From NCBI RefSeq assembly GCF_021390435.2, contig NZ_JAJVCN010000002.1, positions 1,798,001 to 1,862,000 on the forward strand: 64,000 nucleotides of DNA, given 5' to 3'. Of this stretch, positions 60,747-64,000 are shown one piece after another (the stretch's first letter is position 1; each line of letters begins with the position of its first letter). The position numbers and the translations under genes were made by a program. The stretch comes from Kibdelosporangium philippinense. Its GTDB lineage: Bacteria; Actinomycetota; Actinomycetes; Mycobacteriales; Pseudonocardiaceae. The notes beneath the pieces are model-generated. The model made no database searches. It was not told the origin of the DNA and worked only from the letters and a program-made list of their open reading frames with translations.

Positions 60747-61304
60747 TCACCCCCGATCGCGCAGCGCGCGCCTCAATGCACGGACCGCGTGGTACAGCCT
60801 CGACTTGACCGTACCCGGAGGAACGCCAAGTGTCTCGGCTACGTCATTAACCGTGCGGTCACGTAGATAGGTCTGCATGATCGCTTCGCGTTGCTCGTCC
60901 GACAACACCCGCAACGCGTCGTAGACGACCATCGCGCTCAGGGTGCGGTCCGATTCGTCGGGCACGCCGACCGAGTTGGCATCCGGCTCCTCGACTTCCT
61001 GCGGCCTCGCCTTTCGGCTGCGCCGTCCGTCGATCACGATCCGCCGGGTGACCGTGTACAGCCAGGCACGCAGCATGTCCGGGCTGCGGTCCAGCTTCTC
61101 GGCGTTGCGCCAAGCCCTGATCAGGGTTTCCTGGACGACGTCCTCCGCCCAGTGCCGGTCGTTGCCGGTCAGCTTGAGCGCGAACGCCATCAGTGGCGTG
61201 CCGAAGTCCCGGTACAAGGCTGTGGCCAGGTCTTCTTCGGTATGCCCGTGACGGCGTAGCTCGTCACCCAGTAGGGCTCTTGCGGAATGGCTGTGGCGTC
61301 CCAC
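60747..61304 (-). CDS. ECF-family RNA polymerase sigma factor
   Basis: 185 residues from the GTG at 61304, preferred over ATG 61445 because the upstream 140 bp are AT-richer and read as unstructured sequence, and 185 residues is the family norm. Region 2 (DRHWAEDVVQETLIRAW) and region 4 (LSDEQREAIMQTYLRDRTVN ... LGVPPGTVKSRLYHAVRALR) are canonical. Paired with the anti-sigma gene and divergent from the DUF4142/redox cluster, a likely regulon member. Confidence 0.9.
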   Translation of the reverse strand: MGRHSHSARALLGDELRRHGHTEEDLATALYRDFGTPLMAFALKLTGNDRHWAEDVVQETLIRAWRNAEKLDRSPDMLRAWLYTVTRRIVIDGRRSRKARPQEVEEPDANSVGVPDESDRTLSAMVVYDALRVLSDEQREAIMQTYLRDRTVNDVAETLGVPPGTVKSRLYHAVRALRRALRDRG

Positions 61305-61551
61305 GCTGACATCCTGGTGGGACGACCGTTGTCCGTCCAGTGCCAAATCGTTGCGGAATTTTTGTTTGAACCGCCCGGCGACCCCGCCCGTATCCATCGA
61401 TGAAGGCGTAAACCGGGTGCCCCGCGAGGACACACCAGTGGGCAAGCGCGGGACATGCGAGTGTCCTGTGTGGACCTAGCACGGCCTTTTCCAGCAACGT
61501 CGCTTATGTGTCCGTCCATCGCGGACGCCCGGAGAGACAAGGAAGGATGCC

Positions 61552-62376
61552 GTGAAGCGATCGCTCGCGTCGTTGGTGTTCCTGCTGATCACGCTGTTCA
61601 TGGCGGGTCAGGCGGCGGCAGCCGCGCAGCCGGGAACCCCGCCGCTCAGCGACATCGACGGCGAACTGCTCACCAAGGTCCGGCTAGCGGGCTTATGGGA
61701 GATGCCAGCCGGAGAGATGGCGCAGGAGCGTTCCTCGGACCCCAAGGTGCAAGAGGTCGGTCGCACCCTGATGACCGATCACGCTGTCCTTGACCAGGAA
61801 GTACGCCGCGTCGCGTCGTTGTACGCCTTCGAGTTGCCCGCCGAGCCGAACGACGCGCAAAAGGGCTGGCTCACCGAGATGGCCACATCGACCGGCGCGC
61901 AGTTTGACTCTGTTTGGGCGATGCGGTTGCGCTCGGCGCACGGGATGATCTTCCCGCTGATCGCTCAGGTTCGCGCGAGTACAACGGATCCTGAGATCCG
62001 CAAGTTCGTGACAACCGCCAACACGATCGTGCTCAAGCACATGACGATCCTGGAAAGCACGAACAATGTGGATTTCGCCAACTTGGACGACGCGACACCG
62101 CTGAAGCTGTCGCAGGACGCCCAGGGCACCGATATGGTCGTCGCGGTTACGTTGGTGCCTCTGCTGGTCGCGATCACGGTGTTCCTGCTGTGGCTCGCCA
62201 CCAGCCGCAATCGTCGTCGTGGCAGGCAAGAGCCGGTCGCGCGGCGCGTCGATGACGACGATGACGACGATGACGACGATGATGACCGCGGTCGCGGTCG
62301 CGGCGGCCGCAACGGTCGTGGTGGCGGAGACGGTAAGCGGAGCAGGTTGTTCGTAGACAAGGAACTCGCACGGTGA
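61552..62376 (+). CDS. DUF4142 exported protein with membrane anchor and poly-Asp tail
   Basis: 274 residues. Signal peptide (residues 1-27), ferritin-like helical DUF4142 domain (DGELLTKVRLAGLWEMPAGE ... VQEVGRTLMTDHAVLDQEV), a membrane helix at about 195-215, then a cytoplasmic tail: 12 consecutive Asp from GATGAC codons at about 62250-62283, a Gly-Arg repeat (RGRGRGGRNGRGGG) and a basic end. DUF4142 is of unknown function. The acidic then basic tail is unusual and could bind metal or nucleic acid. Overlaps the cytochrome-like gene by 4 bp. Confidence 0.82.
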   Translation: MKRSLASLVFLLITLFMAGQAAAAAQPGTPPLSDIDGELLTKVRLAGLWEMPAGEMAQERSSDPKVQEVGRTLMTDHAVLDQEVRRVASLYAFELPAEPNDAQKGWLTEMATSTGAQFDSVWAMRLRSAHGMIFPLIAQVRASTTDPEIRKFVTTANTIVLKHMTILESTNNVDFANLDDATPLKLSQDAQGTDMVVAVTLVPLLVAITVFLLWLATSRNRRRGRQEPVARRVDDDDDDDDDDDDRGRGRGGRNGRGGGDGKRSRLFVDKELAR

Positions 62377-62978
62377 TCCATACGGTTACAGACACGGTTG
62401 TGCTCGCGGTCGGTGGACCGAGAGACGAGGGCCTGCGCGGTGTCGCTGCGGTCTCGGCCCGTGCCTCGTATGCCCTGATGTGCCTGACGATCTGCTGGGG
62501 CGTACTGACCAAGACTGGCTGGGCGCGCAGGTTCGGTGAGCGCAAGACCTTGCGTGCGGGGCATATGGTCCTCGCCACACTTACGATCACGTTCGGCTGC
62601 GTGCACGCGATGGGCTTCCTTTTCCTTGCCGAGGGCGCATTCACGTTCGCGCAGATCAGTGTGCCTTTCGGCGACGGCGTTTTCTTCCGGTACGCGATCG
62701 CGATCATCGGCCTCGAATTGATGATCGCAATCTTCCTCACGGCCGGATTGCATCGCTGGACTTCCTCCCGTCGCTGGCAATTCGTACACCGAACGGCCTA
62801 CGCCGCGCTCCCGCTTTTGGTCGTACACTCGATCCTCGCTGCTGCTGCTAATAGTCACCTCTCGGTACTATGGCTCGCCGGATTGACATTGCTGATCCCA
62901 GCGGTGACTCTCTCAGTTCTCCGGTTCGTTCCCACCACGATGCTCGTCCAGATCGGACTGGTGGAGGAACAGGTATGA
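62373..62978 (+). CDS. cytochrome b-like (ferric reductase-like) membrane protein
   Basis: 201 residues, five to six membrane segments. His residues in adjacent helices suited to bind heme: RAGHMVLA, FGCVHAMGF, FVHRTAY and VVHSIL. Lacks the C-terminal FAD/NAD domain of full ferric reductases, so it needs outside electron donors, which the next two genes provide. Overlaps both neighbours by 4 bp. Confidence 0.78.
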   Translation: MIHTVTDTVVLAVGGPRDEGLRGVAAVSARASYALMCLTICWGVLTKTGWARRFGERKTLRAGHMVLATLTITFGCVHAMGFLFLAEGAFTFAQISVPFGDGVFFRYAIAIIGLELMIAIFLTAGLHRWTSSRRWQFVHRTAYAALPLLVVHSILAAAANSHLSVLWLAGLTLLIPAVTLSVLRFVPTTMLVQIGLVEEQV

Positions 62979-63181
62979 GAGGCCGCAAGCTGCGGGTCAA
63001 AGTGGACAACGACCGCTGTGAGCGGTACGCGATTTGCCAGATGGAGGCACCCGACCTGTTTGAACTGAGCCCCGACGGGCGGCTTTTCTACACGAAGAGA
63101 CCGGAAGAGGATCAGGTCGAGCAGGCGGCCGCAGCAGCACGCTGCTGCCCCATGCAGGCCATCAAGGTGGACAGGGTTTAG
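62975..63181 (+). CDS. single-cluster ferredoxin
   Basis: 68 residues from ATG 62975 overlapping the previous stop. Cys pattern C-x5-C (RCERYAIC) and CCPMQAI near the end gives three spaced Cys, the layout of [3Fe-4S] or convertible [4Fe-4S] ferredoxins of actinomycete P450 and reductase systems. Electron carrier between the reductase downstream and the membrane protein upstream. Confidence 0.87.
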   Translation: MRGRKLRVKVDNDRCERYAICQMEAPDLFELSPDGRLFYTKRPEEDQVEQAAAAARCCPMQAIKVDRV

Positions 63182-64000
63182 ATGACCGACTTCGAACGCA
63201 TCGTCATCGTGGGCGCGGGGGTCGCGGGCTTACGGGCCGCGGAACGCCTCCGGGAACTCGACTACGACGGCGAGCTGGTGATCATCGGTGACGAGGCGCG
63301 GTGGCCATACCACCGGCCGTTGGTGTCAAAGGACTTGCTGGCAGGCAGCGACCGGCCGGCCGATCTGACCCTGCAGCGTCACATCGACACCGGCGCCCGC
63401 TGGCGCTTGGGTACCCGCGCGGAACGACTTGAAACACAGCGCAAAGTCGTGCACCTGCCGGGTGGCGAGGAGATCAAGTACGACGGCCTGATCATCGCCA
63501 CAGGTGTGGAACCGCGGCACCTCAAGGGTGTCCCGCGGCACAGCCCGCGCGTGCACACACTGCGCACAGTGGACGAGGCGTTGGCGGTCAAGAAGGTCAT
63601 CTCCCGCAGCGACCTGCCGATCGTGGTGCTCGGCACCGGCTATATCGGATGTGATGTCGCCGCGAGTGCCCGCAAGATGGGCCGGGACGTGGTCATGGTC
63701 GGCCGTTCCCGGTTCCCGCTGCGCAACCTCGGCAACGATGTCGCCGCCGCGGTGGACAAGCTGCACCGCAAGCACCGCGTGCGGATGGCGATGGGCACGG
63801 ATATCCGAAATTGGATCTGTGCCGACGATTCCGTCGCGATGCACACCACTGACGGCCAGCTGCTGGTCGCGGGCGCCGTCATCATGGCGGTCGGCGCGAT
63901 CCCCGCCGTCGAGTGGATGCGTGGATCAGGTCTGATCCTCGAGGACGGCGTGCTGTGTGAGTCCACTTTGTTCGCCGCCGGTGCGCAGGATGTGGTGGTG
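63182..64000 (+). CDS. FAD-dependent ferredoxin reductase (partial)
   Basis: 273 codons before the window ends. FAD motif IVGAGVAGLRAAERL at residues 9-23, RPLVSKDLLAG, the GGEEIKYDGLIIATGVEPR central block and the NAD motif LGTGYIGCDVAASA near residue 158. Typical rubredoxin/putidaredoxin reductase family. It begins right after the ferredoxin stop, completing a four-gene coupled redox cluster. The C-terminal Trp-containing domain is outside the window. Confidence 0.9.
   Translation, partial: MTDFERIVIVGAGVAGLRAAERLRELDYDGELVIIGDEARWPYHRPLVSKDLLAGSDRPADLTLQRHIDTGARWRLGTRAERLETQRKVVHLPGGEEIKYDGLIIATGVEPRHLKGVPRHSPRVHTLRTVDEALAVKKVISRSDLPIVVLGTGYIGCDVAASARKMGRDVVMVGRSRFPLRNLGNDVAAAVDKLHRKHRVRMAMGTDIRNWICADDSVAMHTTDGQLLVAGAVIMAVGAIPAVEWMRGSGLILEDGVLCESTLFAAGAQDVVV

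Noticed and set aside
62250..62290. Poly-Asp tract as a sequencing or repeat-expansion artefact
   Set aside because: The GAT/GAC codons vary and the frame continues into a plausible tail that overlaps the next gene by 4 bp, so it is treated as real coding sequence.

Overview
The window is GC-rich throughout, uses GTG and ATG starts about equally and packs genes with 4-bp ATGA or GTGA overlaps. It carries Lsr2, an IdeR/DmdR-type iron box, a PaaR-type phenylacetate regulon, ECF sigma/anti-sigma genes and many secreted Tat or lipoprotein enzymes. This fits a soil actinomycete, most likely of the order Pseudonocardiales (Lentzea, Kibdelosporangium or Amycolatopsis-like). Genus is not decided by anything I can see. 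No rRNA, tRNA, CRISPR array or intact mobile element was found.

Layout. 1-5612: iron locus with a truncated lipoprotein, two ABC half-exporters and, across a perfect iron box, two FecCD permeases. 5520-15899: mixed metabolic genes: an aromatic-acid type MFS carrier, a beta-helix lipoprotein, dienelactone hydrolase with a frameshifted carboxymuconolactone decarboxylase, small SRPBCC and NTF2-like proteins, a CGNR regulator, a decayed secreted-protein gene, an AHL-acylase type Ntn hydrolase, a P-loop kinase and metG. 16320-22774: a trans-4-hydroxy-L-proline catabolic cluster (binding protein, XRE-cupin regulator, three-subunit D-hydroxyproline dehydrogenase, deaminase, epimerase). 23333-26813: small secreted protein and a CbiMNQO cobalt transporter with a translationally coupled histidine phosphatase. 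27011-28940: GH28 pectinase and lsr2. 29013-38580: phenylacetate degradation (paaR, paaI, thiolase, enoyl-CoA hydratase, paaZ, paaABCDE) with PaaR-like boxes at both divergent promoters.

38736-44120 is the most unusual stretch. A 44-codon gene encodes six Gly-Asn-Glu-Trp repeats, has its own strong ribosome binding site and a 12-bp stem terminator, and is divergent from a membrane diguanylate cyclase. It is followed by a 101-bp tandem repeat and a 1164-residue protein with three AAA-type domains. 44179-51881: dihydrolipoyl dehydrogenase, an atypical response regulator, a TolB-propeller/amidohydrolase fusion and the tdh-kbl threonine pathway. 51929-52168: six 45-bp units, each holding a TGAAG/CTTCA palindrome. 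52166-60009: LysR, an XRE/MFS divergent pair, a phosphatase, and a coupled block of MoxR ATPase, VWA protein, histidine kinase and LuxR response regulator preceded by a 24-bp inverted repeat. 60032-64000: anti-sigma and ECF sigma factor divergent from a four-gene membrane redox cluster (DUF4142 protein with a poly-Asp tail, b-type cytochrome-like membrane protein, single-cluster ferredoxin, ferredoxin reductase) that runs off the window.

Gene functions are assigned from motifs and remembered families. No database search was possible.
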